Assembly (NCBI GenBank): GCA_963522175.1 | Contig: CAUQXC010000001.1 | Coordinates: 404,369-468,368, forward strand | Direction of reading: 5' to 3' | Source of the DNA: CAKAHY01 sp963522175 | GTDB taxonomy: Bacteria > Bacillota > Clostridia > Lachnospirales > Lachnospiraceae | DNA: 64,000 bases | Shown here: positions 33,385 through 42,221 of the stretch, piece by piece | How the letters are laid out: each line of letters begins with the position of its first letter | How positions within the stretch are numbered: position 1 is the first letter of the stretch | Made by a program: the position numbers and the translations under genes | The notes under the pieces: model-generated | The model's database searches: none | Told to the model about the DNA's origin: nothing | The model's input: only the letters and a program-made list of their open reading frames with translations

Positions 33385-34299
33385 TTAAAACATCTGTCTT
33401 AACTCATTTATCATAGCCGCCGCTTCTTTTACGACAAGCTCGTCCTCGTCCGAAAGATTTATGAAAGGTGCTCTTACTCCCCCTATATCAAAGCCTTCAT
33501 TAAGCTTTAATACCGCCTTGATAACGGCATACATGCTGCCCTTGGAAGAACAAAGCTTTCTTATAACATTGTTAAGCTTAGCCTGTAATGCATAAGCCTT
33601 TTCCATTTCATTGTTTTTTACAAAATCATCAAGCTTTAAGTATAAGTCCGGCATTGCTCCGTAGGTTCCGCCTATTCCCGCCTCGGCTCCCATAACTCTT
33701 CCCGAAATAAACTGCTCGTCAGGTCCGTTAAATATCACATAGTCCTCTCCCGCTACCGACTTGAAGGTTTCTATATCAAGGGTAGGCATGGAAGAGTTTT
33801 TCACTCCTATAAGCCTTTCGTTCTTCATCATCTCCTTTAATAAAGGAACTGTAAGCGAAACTCCGGCAAGCTGCGGAATATTGTAGATAATGAAGTCCGT
33901 ATCGGGCGCCGCCGCACTCATGTCATTCCAGTATTTTGCTATAGCGGCTTCCGGAAGCTTAAAGTAGATGGGCGGTATAGAAGCTATGGCATCCACTCCC
34001 AAATCCTGCGCATGCTTTGCAAGCTCTACGGACTCTCTTGTGGAGTTACAAGCTACATGGGCTATTACGGTAAGCTTACCCCTTGCCTCCTCCATTACGG
34101 CCTCCAATATATCCTTACGCTCTTTAACCGTAAGATATATGCACTCTCCCGAAGAACCGTTCACATAAAGACCCTTAACCCCTTTTTCAATAAAGTATCT
34201 CGTAAGAGTTTTAACCCCTTCCGGGTCTACGTTTCCGTCCTTATCATAGCAGGCGTAAAACGCCGGTATGACTCCCTTATATTTATCCAAATTTTTCAT
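33385..34299 (-). CDS. nanA: N-acetylneuraminate lyase
   Basis: Cleaves sialic acid to ManNAc and pyruvate by a Schiff-base aldolase mechanism. 304 residues. Seen: GSSGE (48-52, carboxylate binding), catalytic Tyr139 (IIYNIP) and Lys167 (LIGVKNSS), in the DapA/NanA fold; the wider PFAM includes dihydrodipicolinate synthase, but the context of an ABC sugar importer, nanE and nanK decides for NanA. Ten bases from the permease upstream. Confidence 0.95.
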   Translation of the reverse strand: MKNLDKYKGVIPAFYACYDKDGNVDPEGVKTLTRYFIEKGVKGLYVNGSSGECIYLTVKERKDILEAVMEEARGKLTVIAHVACNSTRESVELAKHAQDLGVDAIASIPPIYFKLPEAAIAKYWNDMSAAAPDTDFIIYNIPQLAGVSLTVPLLKEMMKNERLIGVKNSSMPTLDIETFKSVAGEDYVIFNGPDEQFISGRVMGAEAGIGGTYGAMPDLYLKLDDFVKNNEMEKAYALQAKLNNVIRKLCSSKGSMYAVIKAVLKLNEGFDIGGVRAPFINLSDEDELVVKEAAAMINELRQMF

Positions 34300-34309
34300 A
34301 TATACACCT

Positions 34310-35233
34310 TTAACCTTTCACCGCACCCATGGTAATTCCCTGAGTGAAGTATTTTTGTAATGATATAAACACTATCAATATAGGTACCGCCGCAAGAGTC
34401 GCACCTGCCATTATTAAACCGAAGTCGGTGGCATTCTCAGCCTGAAGCTTTGCAATACCCAGAGAAATACTCAAGTTGCTCGTACTGCTGAGCATTATGA
34501 GCTGCATAAAGTAATCGTTCCAGCTGCTGATAAAGGTAAAAATCGCCAAAGCTCCTATACCCGGTTTCACCATAGGCACAACTATCTGCATAAAGGTCTT
34601 CACTTCTCCGGCGCCGTCTATTCTTGCGGCTTCGAGCATCTCTTTAGGTATACCCTCCGAAAACTGCTTCATAAGAAATACTCCGAAGGGCCAACCCACT
34701 ATAGGAAAGATGACCGCCCATATATTATTGTAAAGCTTAAGTGACGACATTTCTCTTAACAATGGTATCAAAATCACCTGTTTCGGTAAAGCCATAGCAC
34801 AAACTATGAAGATAAAAAGTAAAGTCTGACCTTTAAATCTTTTCTTTGCAAGAGCATAGCCCGCCATTGTAGCCGTTATGCAGGTAAGCACCATAGACAT
34901 TACAGCCATAAACACAGTATTTAAAAGCCAACGAAGCGCCGCCGGAACATTGGGTCCCGCAAAAAGAATGCTTGGTTTCCCCTCAGGTGAAAACCATGCG
35001 CTGAAGGGCACGGCAATTTCAAATAAAGGAGCCGTCTGTTTACTGAAAAGCTTCTTAAAATTATCAAGTACCCACACACTCGGAAACCACTCCGGTTTTG
35101 TCGCATTTATACTTGCCGTTGTCTTAAATGCTCCCGTAATGATCCAATACAAAGGGAAAGTAAACAGCACTGCAAGTATAACAACCAAAATAAGGCTTAC
35201 CATTCTGTAAAGATTGAATTTTTTCTTTTTCAT
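34310..35233 (-). CDS. ABC sugar importer permease, MalG-type (sialic acid)
   Basis: 307 residues, six membrane helices. Seen: the EAA loop EGIPKEMLEAARIDGAGEVKTFMQIVVPMVKPG in parts (EAARIDGAGE), and YFTQGITMGAVKG at the C-terminus, MalG-family hallmarks. Overlaps or nearly abuts its partner (4 bases) and nanA. With the MalF-type permease and the binding protein it forms an importer whose substrate is inferred to be sialic acid from the locus. No ATPase is present; a shared MsmX-like ATPase must be encoded elsewhere. Confidence 0.92.
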   Translation of the reverse strand: MKKKKFNLYRMVSLILVVILAVLFTFPLYWIITGAFKTTASINATKPEWFPSVWVLDNFKKLFSKQTAPLFEIAVPFSAWFSPEGKPSILFAGPNVPAALRWLLNTVFMAVMSMVLTCITATMAGYALAKKRFKGQTLLFIFIVCAMALPKQVILIPLLREMSSLKLYNNIWAVIFPIVGWPFGVFLMKQFSEGIPKEMLEAARIDGAGEVKTFMQIVVPMVKPGIGALAIFTFISSWNDYFMQLIMLSSTSNLSISLGIAKLQAENATDFGLIMAGATLAAVPILIVFISLQKYFTQGITMGAVKG

Positions 35234-35236
35234 ATC

Positions 35237-36145
35237 CTATTTCTCCCTTGCCATTCTAAATTGCACAGCCGAAAGCAATGCTATAAATACAGCCAAAACA
35301 ACGCCCATTGCATTTGCATATCCGTACTTATAAAGTTTGAATGCGGAGTAGTAAATATAGTACATAACCGTATCTGTGGAATGGTTAGGTCCTCCGCTCG
35401 TAAGAAGCTGTATAAGCGCAAATATCTGGAAGCTGTTAATCGTTGTTATTACCAAAATGTAAAGGGTTGTAGGCATTACCTGAGGCCACTTTATTTTCCA
35501 GAAAAGCTGGGTATCGGTGGCACCGTCAACCTGTGCCGCTTCCACAAGAGAATTGTCCACATTACCGAATGCCGATATATAAAGAACTATAGGCTGACCT
35601 ACCGAGGTTGTAAGTAATATAAGTATTATACACCATAAAGCATATTTTTCATCCCCCAACCAGTTTATGTTTTTATCTATGAGCCCCATACCTTTTCCTA
35701 CGTAATTGAATATACCGTAGTAATTATTGTACATCCACTTCCACACAACAGTCACGGCAACCGAACCCGTGACCACAGGAAGATAGAACACACAACGCAA
35801 GATTGAAAGAGGCAAGCCGTGCAGATTATAAATCGTTGCGGCAACCCATAATGAAAATATGCAAACAACAGGCACTGATACCACAACTACCAAAATCGTA
35901 TTTGAAAGCGCCTTTAAAAATATCGGATCTTTTAAAAGATTGGTATAATTAGAAAATCCTATAAATACATCCGCTTCTTTTCCCATAGTAGAGTCAAAAA
36001 AGCTTGTGTATATACATATAAACATAGGTATTATTACAAAACCTATAAAAAATATTAAACTCGGAAGCAAAAAAGCGTATGCCGCCAAGGTCTCTCTTCT
36101 TTGTAAAATTTTACTTCTCTGCGGTGCATTATGTACATTCGACAT
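35237..36145 (-). CDS. ABC sugar importer permease, MalF-type (sialic acid)
   Basis: 302 residues, six helices. Seen: the EAA loop VEAAQVDGATDTQLFWKIKWPQVMP and the N-terminal FLLPSLIFFIGFVIIPMF. Follows the solute-binding protein across a 92-base gap that contains a stable hairpin (36177-36208). Partner of the MalG-type permease. Confidence 0.92.
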   Translation of the reverse strand: MSNVHNAPQRSKILQRRETLAAYAFLLPSLIFFIGFVIIPMFICIYTSFFDSTMGKEADVFIGFSNYTNLLKDPIFLKALSNTILVVVVSVPVVCIFSLWVAATIYNLHGLPLSILRCVFYLPVVTGSVAVTVVWKWMYNNYYGIFNYVGKGMGLIDKNINWLGDEKYALWCIILILLTTSVGQPIVLYISAFGNVDNSLVEAAQVDGATDTQLFWKIKWPQVMPTTLYILVITTINSFQIFALIQLLTSGGPNHSTDTVMYYIYYSAFKLYKYGYANAMGVVLAVFIALLSAVQFRMAREK

Positions 36146-36176
36146 AGTATCCCCCTACCTTTTTCTTATACTTTAA

Positions 36177-36208
36177 CGGCGCCCCGTCTCAACTGAAACG
36201 GGACGCCG
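36177..36208 (-). other. intercistronic stem-loop between binding protein and permease genes
   Basis: Perfect 11-bp stem with one G-U in the minus-strand RNA, CGGCGUCCCGU (36198-36208) with ACGGGGCGCCG (36177-36187), loop of 10, no U-run after it. It resembles the mRNA-stabilising or attenuating hairpins known between malE and malF in other bacteria. Role inferred. Confidence 0.6.
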
Positions 36209-36237
36209 AATTTAAGTCATTCTGTAATTTTCCGGTT

Positions 36238-37611
36238 TTATTTAGCCGCCGCATTTGCGTTTGTAACAAAGGTCTCAACCTCTGTTTTTACATCACCGCC
36301 CGCACCTATTCTTTGGAGCATGTTCCACCACTCCGTACGAGCCGTTGCCCAGCCCGGAACCACCTGATAGTAATCGCCGAGTGAAGGCATGAAATATTTC
36401 TCAAACATTACCATTGTTGCCTCGTTATCCTGTCCCTTATATACATCGGTTACGCTTGAACGTACAGGGAAGAAGCTTGAAGCCAAAACCGACTCCTTAA
36501 CCTGATCAGGGTCGTTTGCAACAAAATCTATAAACTTCTTTGCTGCGGCAATCTTATTTTCATCTTTGTTATCGAATATACCGAAGCCCCAGATTCCGCC
36601 GCAAAGCTCAACTTTGGCATCATCTGTAGGGAAAAGCATCGGGATTATCTCATCGCCATTATTTGTCTGTCCGGCAGGAGCATTGTCCTTGTTGTTCTGC
36701 TGAGATGCGTTCCAACAAAATGACATAGCCAAGGTTCCGTTACGGAAAAGAGTTATCTCGTCTCCTCCCGCTATAGCAGGGTCAAAGTTTATACCCTTTG
36801 TATTCTTAAGCTCTTCAAGAGCCTTTATATTCTCGTCCGAATTAAGAACATACTCCGTATGATCCGCATTTGTATACTTACCGCTGTAAAGGTTGTTAAC
36901 CAAAGCTCTTGTTCCTTGGTCTCCCCCCTGTCCCGAACAGTAAATAGCGGCTACATTTTCCTGACCGGAAGCGTAAACCGCCTCTACAGCCTTAAAGAAA
37001 TCTTCCGTCTTCCAAGTGTGATTTTCAAGGTCCATATACTTAAGTGCATCCGCCTTCTCAAACATGGTTTTGTTTATAGCCATTGAGTGAGCAACCATAA
37101 ATGCCGGATACTCGTAATATGCGCCGTCCTTTGACTTACATGCCGCAGCGACATTAGGCATAATCTCTTTTCCCGCCTCTGTCTCGAACAGGTCTTTAAG
37201 GTCTACCATAAGTCCTTTGCTTCCCCAGTTTGCAACCAATCTCTCAGGACCTTCAAGTACGATATCGGGAGCCTGACCGCCCTCTATTGCGGTATTTACC
37301 TGGTCGTCTCCGTTCTGGTAATCCAAATACTCTACACTCACCTTGATATTAGGATATTTCTCGTTGAACTTCTTTACAATTCCCTCAACCGTGGCACTGT
37401 CGCCCCACTTACCTACAGGGTAGGTCCAAAGTGTAATATCCGCACTCATTTCGTTTCCTTCAGCTTTTTCATCCGTACTCATACCGGATTCTTTACTTTC
37501 CTGTGCTTTGCTCGATTCCTGTGCTGTGGTACTCTGTATTCCCGAGCCTGAACAAGCTGCCAAAAATACCGTCATTGCAGCCATTGTTGATAATGTTAAA
37601 ATTTTTCTCAT
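36238..37611 (-). CDS. extracellular sugar-binding lipoprotein of the sialic-acid ABC importer
   Basis: 457 residues. Signal with lipobox FLAAC (Cys near 20), Ser/Gln/Lys linker, then a class I solute-binding fold (ADITLWTYPVGKWGDSATVEGIVKKFNEKYPNI in parts; IVLEGPERLVANWGSKGLM; WGFGIFDNKDENKIAAAKKFIDFVAN). Family binds mono- and oligosaccharides; sialic acid is inferred from neighbours nanE and nanA. Expected high expression. Confidence 0.92.
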   Translation of the reverse strand: MRKILTLSTMAAMTVFLAACSGSGIQSTTAQESSKAQESKESGMSTDEKAEGNEMSADITLWTYPVGKWGDSATVEGIVKKFNEKYPNIKVSVEYLDYQNGDDQVNTAIEGGQAPDIVLEGPERLVANWGSKGLMVDLKDLFETEAGKEIMPNVAAACKSKDGAYYEYPAFMVAHSMAINKTMFEKADALKYMDLENHTWKTEDFFKAVEAVYASGQENVAAIYCSGQGGDQGTRALVNNLYSGKYTNADHTEYVLNSDENIKALEELKNTKGINFDPAIAGGDEITLFRNGTLAMSFCWNASQQNNKDNAPAGQTNNGDEIIPMLFPTDDAKVELCGGIWGFGIFDNKDENKIAAAKKFIDFVANDPDQVKESVLASSFFPVRSSVTDVYKGQDNEATMVMFEKYFMPSLGDYYQVVPGWATARTEWWNMLQRIGAGGDVKTEVETFVTNANAAAK

Positions 37612-37644
37612 ATTTTCCTCCTTCTTGACTTAAATTCTTAATTA

Positions 37645-38331
37645 TTATTTTAACGCTTCCGCAAAATGCTTCGTTATTATCTGTGGTCTTGTTATTATAG
37701 AACCCACAACCACGCTGAAGGCTCCAAGTTCTATGACCCTTTTCGCTTTTTCGGGAGTATCTATATTCCCTTCGGCTATGACTCTGTGCTTCACATTGGC
37801 AACAATATTTCTAAGTATCTCAAAATCGTTTGCCTCTATTTTGTCACCCTTACTCTGTTTTGTATAACCCACCATAGTAGTTCCTATAAAGTCAAATCCG
37901 AGCTTATCGGCATGAACCGCCTCTTCCAAGGTTGAGCAATCCGCCATCAAAAGCTGCTTCGGATATTTTTCTTTTATATCCTTAAAAAACTTATCCAGAC
38001 TCTTTCCGTCCGGTCTGAGCCCAAGTGTGGCATCCAAAGCGATAATATCGGGCTTTACCTCCATAAGTTCGTCAACTTCTTTCATGGTAGGCGTTATGTA
38101 AATTTCGTTACTTCCGTAATTTCTTTTTACTATACCTATTATAGGGAGATTTACCTGTGCCTGTATTTCTTTGATGTCCTCTTTTGTATTTGCTCTGATT
38201 CCGTGAGCTCCGCCCTGTTTTGCCGCAAGTGCCATTCTTCCCATTATATAATCCGAATGTAACGGCTCTTCCGGTAAAGCTTGGCAGGAAACTATCAATT
38301 TTCCTCTTAGTTGCTCTATTCTTTCGTCCAT
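37645..38331 (-). CDS. nanE: N-acetylmannosamine-6-phosphate 2-epimerase
   Basis: Converts ManNAc-6-P to GlcNAc-6-P. 228 residues from ATG 38331, which has GGAGGGAG upstream; longer in-frame starts lack a ribosome binding site and would extend into the promoter. Seen: GKLIVSCQALPEEPLH, GIVKRNYGSNEIYITPT, ALDATLGLRPDGKSLD, IADCST-like MADCSTLEEAV, and the C-terminal GSIITRPQIIT. First gene of the nan operon with promoter at 38354-38381. Confidence 0.95.
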   Translation of the reverse strand: MDERIEQLRGKLIVSCQALPEEPLHSDYIMGRMALAAKQGGAHGIRANTKEDIKEIQAQVNLPIIGIVKRNYGSNEIYITPTMKEVDELMEVKPDIIALDATLGLRPDGKSLDKFFKDIKEKYPKQLLMADCSTLEEAVHADKLGFDFIGTTMVGYTKQSKGDKIEANDFEILRNIVANVKHRVIAEGNIDTPEKAKRVIELGAFSVVVGSIITRPQIITKHFAEALK

Positions 38332-38353
38332 TATTCTCCCTCCGTTCTGCTTG

Positions 38354-38411
38354 ATTTTATCACAGCCAAAAATATTTTCAATATTTAGCTTTACTTTTGA
38401 AAGTAGTTTCA
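38354..38411 (-). promoter_or_regulatory. nanE promoter and candidate RpiR operator
   Basis: Minus-strand TTGAAA (38376-38381), 16-base spacer, TAAAAT (38354-38359). Seventeen bases upstream of the -35 box, TGAAAGTAGTTTCA (38398-38411) is an inverted repeat TGAAA-N4-TTTCA, similar to sites known for RpiR regulators; an overlapping TACTTT-N2-AAAGTA is also present. It lies between divergent nanE and nanK and could act on both. Confidence 0.5.
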
Positions 38412-38559
38412 TTTTTTTGCTTATTTGCATAAAAATGAGCCTTGATTTTTGTCTATTTTTTATCTACCTTGTGCAGGTGACTGAAAATATATTCTTATTT
38501 TATTTTATATATCCCTTTTTAATACTTTTAGGCTTATACTGTATTTATCAAATCAAAAA

Positions 38560-38622
38560 CCGTGAGCTTTACGAAAGTCTCTAATCATTTTTTCGGCAGG
38601 GCTCACAGCATAATCACGGAGG
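38560..38622 (+). promoter_or_regulatory. nanK leader with two mutually exclusive pairings
   Basis: GTGAGC (38562-38567) can pair with GCTCAC (38601-38606), or CCGTGA (38560-38565) with TCACGG (38614-38619), the latter covering the start of the GGAGG ribosome binding site (38618-38622). A TATACT box lies at 38535-38540. Pairings are seen; switching is inference. Confidence 0.4.
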
Positions 38623-38627
38623 AAAAT

Positions 38628-39578
38628 ATGAAAAAATATTGGGGTATAGATATAGGCGGTACGAGCGTAAAGATGGGGATTGTAAACGAAAATGCCGAAA
38701 TCTTATTCTCTGAACAATACGATGTCGCTTTCGACAACTACGAAACTCCTATACTTGAAACCGTACTTAAAAGCTCGGAACTTTTTTTAGATAAATTCGG
38801 CATAAAGGTAAACGAGCTTTCAGGAATAGGGGTAAGTGCCACCGGACAGGTAAATACTTTTGAAGGAAAAATCGCCGGTACGGGCGGAAATATCAAAAAT
38901 TGGAGCGAAAGTCCTATCAAAAAGTCATTTGAAGATAAATACGGCTTAACGACCTGTGTGGTGAATGATGCAAACTGCGTCGCTCTCGGTGAAAAATGGG
39001 CAGGAGCGGCAAAAAATGCTTCCAATTTCATTGTAATAACCGTAGGCACCGGACTTGGAGGAGGGATTATAGCCGGCGGAAATATACTGCTCGGGCAATT
39101 CGGATATGCCGGAGAACTCGGACACTTTTCCATAGATAAAAACGGAAGAGAATGTACATGCAGGAACAAGGGCTGCTTTGAGCAATACGCCTCCATGACA
39201 GCCTTGATTAAAGATGTTAATTCTTTCTATGAAAAAAATCCCGAAAAGAAATTTATTGACAAGATAAACGGAAAGCTTATATTTGATGAAATCGAAAAGG
39301 GCAATAAGGATCTTGAAGCTATATCCGAAGAATGGATTGACAACATAGCAGCCGGAGCGGTGAGTCTCATACACATTTTCAACCCCGAGCTTTTTATAGT
39401 GGGCGGAGCGGTGTGCAGCAGAGAAAAGCTTTTTATTTCCAAGCTTAGAAAGAGGATTCTTTCAAAAGTAATGCCGAACTTTGCCGACAATTTACAAATT
39501 TGTGCCGCAAAACTCGGGAACAATGCAGGTCTTGTGGGCGCCGTGGCATATTTAAGAAAAAACGGTACCGGTGAATAA
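38628..39578 (+). CDS. nanK: ROK-family sugar kinase, probable N-acetylmannosamine kinase
   Basis: 316 residues from ATG 38628 behind CGGAGGAAAAT. Seen: the phosphate-binding DIGGTSVK, the ROK zinc and active-site region GELGHFSIDKNGRECTCRNKGCFEQYAS in parts (GELGHFSI, CTCRNKGC), and the second phosphate loop TVGTGLGGG. ROK kinases phosphorylate ManNAc, GlcNAc or glucose; divergent orientation to nanE-nanA argues for ManNAc. ROK repressors have an N-terminal HTH, absent here, so it is the kinase. Confidence 0.92.
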   Translation: MKKYWGIDIGGTSVKMGIVNENAEILFSEQYDVAFDNYETPILETVLKSSELFLDKFGIKVNELSGIGVSATGQVNTFEGKIAGTGGNIKNWSESPIKKSFEDKYGLTTCVVNDANCVALGEKWAGAAKNASNFIVITVGTGLGGGIIAGGNILLGQFGYAGELGHFSIDKNGRECTCRNKGCFEQYASMTALIKDVNSFYEKNPEKKFIDKINGKLIFDEIEKGNKDLEAISEEWIDNIAAGAVSLIHIFNPELFIVGGAVCSREKLFISKLRKRILSKVMPNFADNLQICAAKLGNNAGLVGAVAYLRKNGTGE

Positions 39579-39596
39579 TCACCGATACCGCTTTTT
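39563..39596. terminator. bidirectional terminator overlapping the nanK stop codon
   Basis: CGGT (39563-39566) pairs ACCG (39587-39590) and CGGTGA (39569-39574) pairs TCACCG (39579-39584); the TAA of nanK (39576-39578) is in the loop. T-runs on both strands, so it also ends the polysaccharide operon. Confidence 0.8.
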
Positions 39597-39622
39597 AATC
39601 ATATCTTTATAAAACAGCTTTA

Positions 39623-40726
39623 TTATTTATAGCCAAGCTTAGCCCATTTTTTTCTTAAAAACTCCTGAGCAGGAATTTCAACATACTTATGTATTAGATA
39701 TGCCGACAAAAGCGAAAGTACAACTCCGCATAAAAGAATAAGATAGCTGTTTCTTAAGTGGAATTTGTATTTAACCAAGTACATTCCGCCCAAACCTAAA
39801 GGTACATGAAGGAGATATATAGGCATTGCCATATTCGAAATAAACTCGGCAGCCTTGGAGCCGAAATTTAAGATACTCGGTCTTTTAAGCTCACTTAAAT
39901 AATACACTGCATAAATTGTATAAGTTACCGCAAAAGTTCCTACTGTATAATCAAGTGTAGGATCTCCGTTTAATAACATATTGCTTCGTACACATGCAAA
40001 TGTAAGTGCAATAGAAGTAATTATATTGATTAAAAATGTCTTTGTATCATCTTTATCTCTCTCGCATACATAAAGCATGGCACCTGTAAGCATAAAACAA
40101 ACATATCTCATATCAAAAGCATATATGCCTAAAATATTACTTGTCGGGTAGTAATTTTTTGCAAGCATTAATAGAAATGCCACGGCATACAAAGTATATA
40201 TGTTTTCTTTGGTAATATTCCTAAAAGGTAACAGGACAATATAAAATGTAACTACAACCGCAAGGAACCAGACGACACCCGTTGTAGACTGGAGATTAAG
40301 GATTCTATATGTCAGTGTAAGTGTTGCAAATTGATTAGGTAATTTAAACCAGTAGTCCTGACTTAAACCCAGAAACAATGTATAGACAATAACACAAGGA
40401 ATATATGCCGACCATATTCTTATAATCTTATCTGCACTATAGTTTAACGCTCCTTTATTTTTTCGGGATCTTGCGCCCAAATATCCGCTGATAATAAAGA
40501 ACAATATTGTTCCGACTCTTCCGCTTAAGGTATGTATTGCGTAAAGCATCGCGTCCAAGCCGCCCAGTGCATGCGTCCCGAAAGGAATCAGTGTCTCTTC
40601 CAAAGGAAATTTAACTACCGGCACTATATTATGTTCAAATGTTCCCGCACCTACCAAATGCCCGTAAATCATAACAATAATGGCAAGACACTTTAAGTGG
40701 TCTAAATACTTTATTCGTTCTTTCAT
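39623..40726 (-). CDS. acyltransferase 3 (OAC) family membrane protein
   Basis: 367 residues, about ten hydrophobic segments. Seen: YLDHLKCLAIIVMIYGHL at the N-terminus with the family His, and FFIISGYLGARSRKN. Acyltransferase-3 proteins acetylate or otherwise acylate surface sugars. Last gene of the polysaccharide cluster, so an O-acetylation of this glycan is the natural inference. Ends 30 bases before the shared terminator. Confidence 0.88.
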   Translation of the reverse strand: MKERIKYLDHLKCLAIIVMIYGHLVGAGTFEHNIVPVVKFPLEETLIPFGTHALGGLDAMLYAIHTLSGRVGTILFFIISGYLGARSRKNKGALNYSADKIIRIWSAYIPCVIVYTLFLGLSQDYWFKLPNQFATLTLTYRILNLQSTTGVVWFLAVVVTFYIVLLPFRNITKENIYTLYAVAFLLMLAKNYYPTSNILGIYAFDMRYVCFMLTGAMLYVCERDKDDTKTFLINIITSIALTFACVRSNMLLNGDPTLDYTVGTFAVTYTIYAVYYLSELKRPSILNFGSKAAEFISNMAMPIYLLHVPLGLGGMYLVKYKFHLRNSYLILLCGVVLSLLSAYLIHKYVEIPAQEFLRKKWAKLGYK

Positions 40727-40778
40727 TATAAATCTCCTTGGATATAATTGTTATACATAATCACGACCTACCTACATC

Positions 40779-41789
40779 CTATCTTGTTTTAACACTTTCG
40801 AGATCAAAATCCTCTGCTTTATAATACATAATTCTGGTACCTCCGTTTTCAAATTCAAACGGTACATACAGTAAATCCGCCAGTTGTTCTCTTACATACT
40901 CTTGTTTATCTTCTTCAACATAAAACAGCATAAAACCGCCCCCTCCGGCTCCGAGAAGCTTTCCTCCGACAGCCCCTGCCTCCAAAGCCTTTTTATACAA
41001 AGCATCAATACTGTTATTGGATATATCGTTTGTTATGCCCCTCTTAAGTCTCCATGTGTAGTCAAGAAGCTTTCCGAATTCCGACAAATCCGATTTTGAA
41101 GTAAGTATTTTTTCCGCATCATCAACAAGTGATTTCATTTCCAAAAGCTCTGCCGTTTTGTTTTTTGTAGCTTTTTTCTGACTTACGGCAATATCACTTG
41201 AAAATCTTGAAAAGCCTGTAAAAAATAGCATCAAATTTTTATTCAGCTGTGCTTTTCTCTCTTTTGAAATTATAACCGGGCTTACTCTATAGCCCTCAGA
41301 ATCAAAATCAATACGATTAAATCCACCGAAAGCCGCCGCTATCTGATCCTGTATACCGCCTATTTCATTACACAGAACTCTTTCCAGATATATAGCATCA
41401 TCCGCAAGCTTCCTTTTATCGGCATATTTGCCTTTTAAGGCATAAAACGCACTGAGCAATCCTACTGCAAAGGAGCTGCTGGTACCAAGCCCCGATCGTG
41501 CAGGAAGATCGGCTTCATACGCAACACTTATTTCATGCATATCAAGCCATTTCATAGCCTCTCTTACAGCCGGATGATTTATTTCATCCGCCTTATTGGT
41601 TCTTTCTATAACACTATAGGTAATCTGATTTGCATATTCAAAGAAACGTGGCAAATGACGTACCGTTAAGTAACAGTACTTATCAAATGATGTAGAAAGA
41701 ACACTTCCGCCATGTTCTTCAAAAAACTCCTTAAAATCTGTTCCACCGCCAAAAAATGACATTCTAAACGGGGTTTGTGTAATAACCAT
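40779..41789 (-). CDS. GHMP-family sugar kinase, HddA-like
   Basis: 336 residues. Seen: N-terminal TQTPFRMSFFGGGTDFKEFFEEHGG (in parts: PFRMSFFGGGTDF), phosphate-binding LPARSGLGTSSSFAVGLL, and LLGAGGGGFMLFYV near the C-terminus: the pattern of D-glycero-D-manno-heptose 7-phosphate kinase (HddA) and fucokinase-like GHMP enzymes. The other heptose genes (gmhA, gmhB, hddC) are not in the window, so the sugar phosphorylated is uncertain. Confidence 0.88.
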   Translation of the reverse strand: MVITQTPFRMSFFGGGTDFKEFFEEHGGSVLSTSFDKYCYLTVRHLPRFFEYANQITYSVIERTNKADEINHPAVREAMKWLDMHEISVAYEADLPARSGLGTSSSFAVGLLSAFYALKGKYADKRKLADDAIYLERVLCNEIGGIQDQIAAAFGGFNRIDFDSEGYRVSPVIISKERKAQLNKNLMLFFTGFSRFSSDIAVSQKKATKNKTAELLEMKSLVDDAEKILTSKSDLSEFGKLLDYTWRLKRGITNDISNNSIDALYKKALEAGAVGGKLLGAGGGGFMLFYVEEDKQEYVREQLADLLYVPFEFENGGTRIMYYKAEDFDLESVKTR

Positions 41790-41836
41790 CTTTTTTTCCC
41801 TCTGTGTAAGTACACAGTTCCTTTCTCTGCACTATT

Positions 41837-42205
41837 TTATTCAGATACAATTATATCCTTGCTGCCGTCCTGAAGCTCTACTCCTTTTGAATACATACTT
41901 ACCAAAAGAGTTTCTTCTTTAAACAGAAAACTATGTACCACATTTGCAGGTATTTCAAACATATCTCCTGTTTTAAATAGATACAGCTCTTTTTCACTGT
42001 CTCCCTCTTTCCACGCTTCAAGTTCAATCATTCCGTAAATTATATAAAAAGCCTCGGAGTTTAGTTTATGGTAATGCCCTCCTCTTAAAGAATCGGCAAC
42101 CGACCTTATGACATTAACCTGCGAATATCCCTCTCTCACAAGCTGAGTTAAAGAACCTCTTTCATCTTCAAATTGAAAATTGGGCTCAAGTATATTCAAT
42201 AGCAT
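41837..42205 (-). CDS. cupin-fold sugar isomerase/epimerase-like protein (WxcM/FdtA type)
   Basis: 122 residues, single cupin. Seen: FQFEDERGSLTQLVREGY, GHYHKLNSEAFYIIYGMIEL (metal/substrate His region) and EIPANVVHSFLF. Such small cupins act on dTDP- or GDP-keto sugars (3,4-ketoisomerases, epimerases) in surface glycan loci; which reaction is not determined. Placed between an NAD-dependent reductase and the GHMP kinase. Confidence 0.8.
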   Translation of the reverse strand: MLLNILEPNFQFEDERGSLTQLVREGYSQVNVIRSVADSLRGGHYHKLNSEAFYIIYGMIELEAWKEGDSEKELYLFKTGDMFEIPANVVHSFLFKEETLLVSMYSKGVELQDGSKDIIVSE

Positions 42206-42221
42206 CTTTTATATACCTCCG

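Noticed and set aside
38738..39196. 152-codon minus-strand frame within nanK
   Set aside because: Antisense of ROK kinase; no ribosome binding site and biased composition.
40779..41789. Galactokinase assignment for the GHMP kinase
   Set aside because: The N-terminal pattern PFRMSFFGGGTD fits HddA/fucokinase-like enzymes better than GalK; kept as HddA-like with uncertain substrate.
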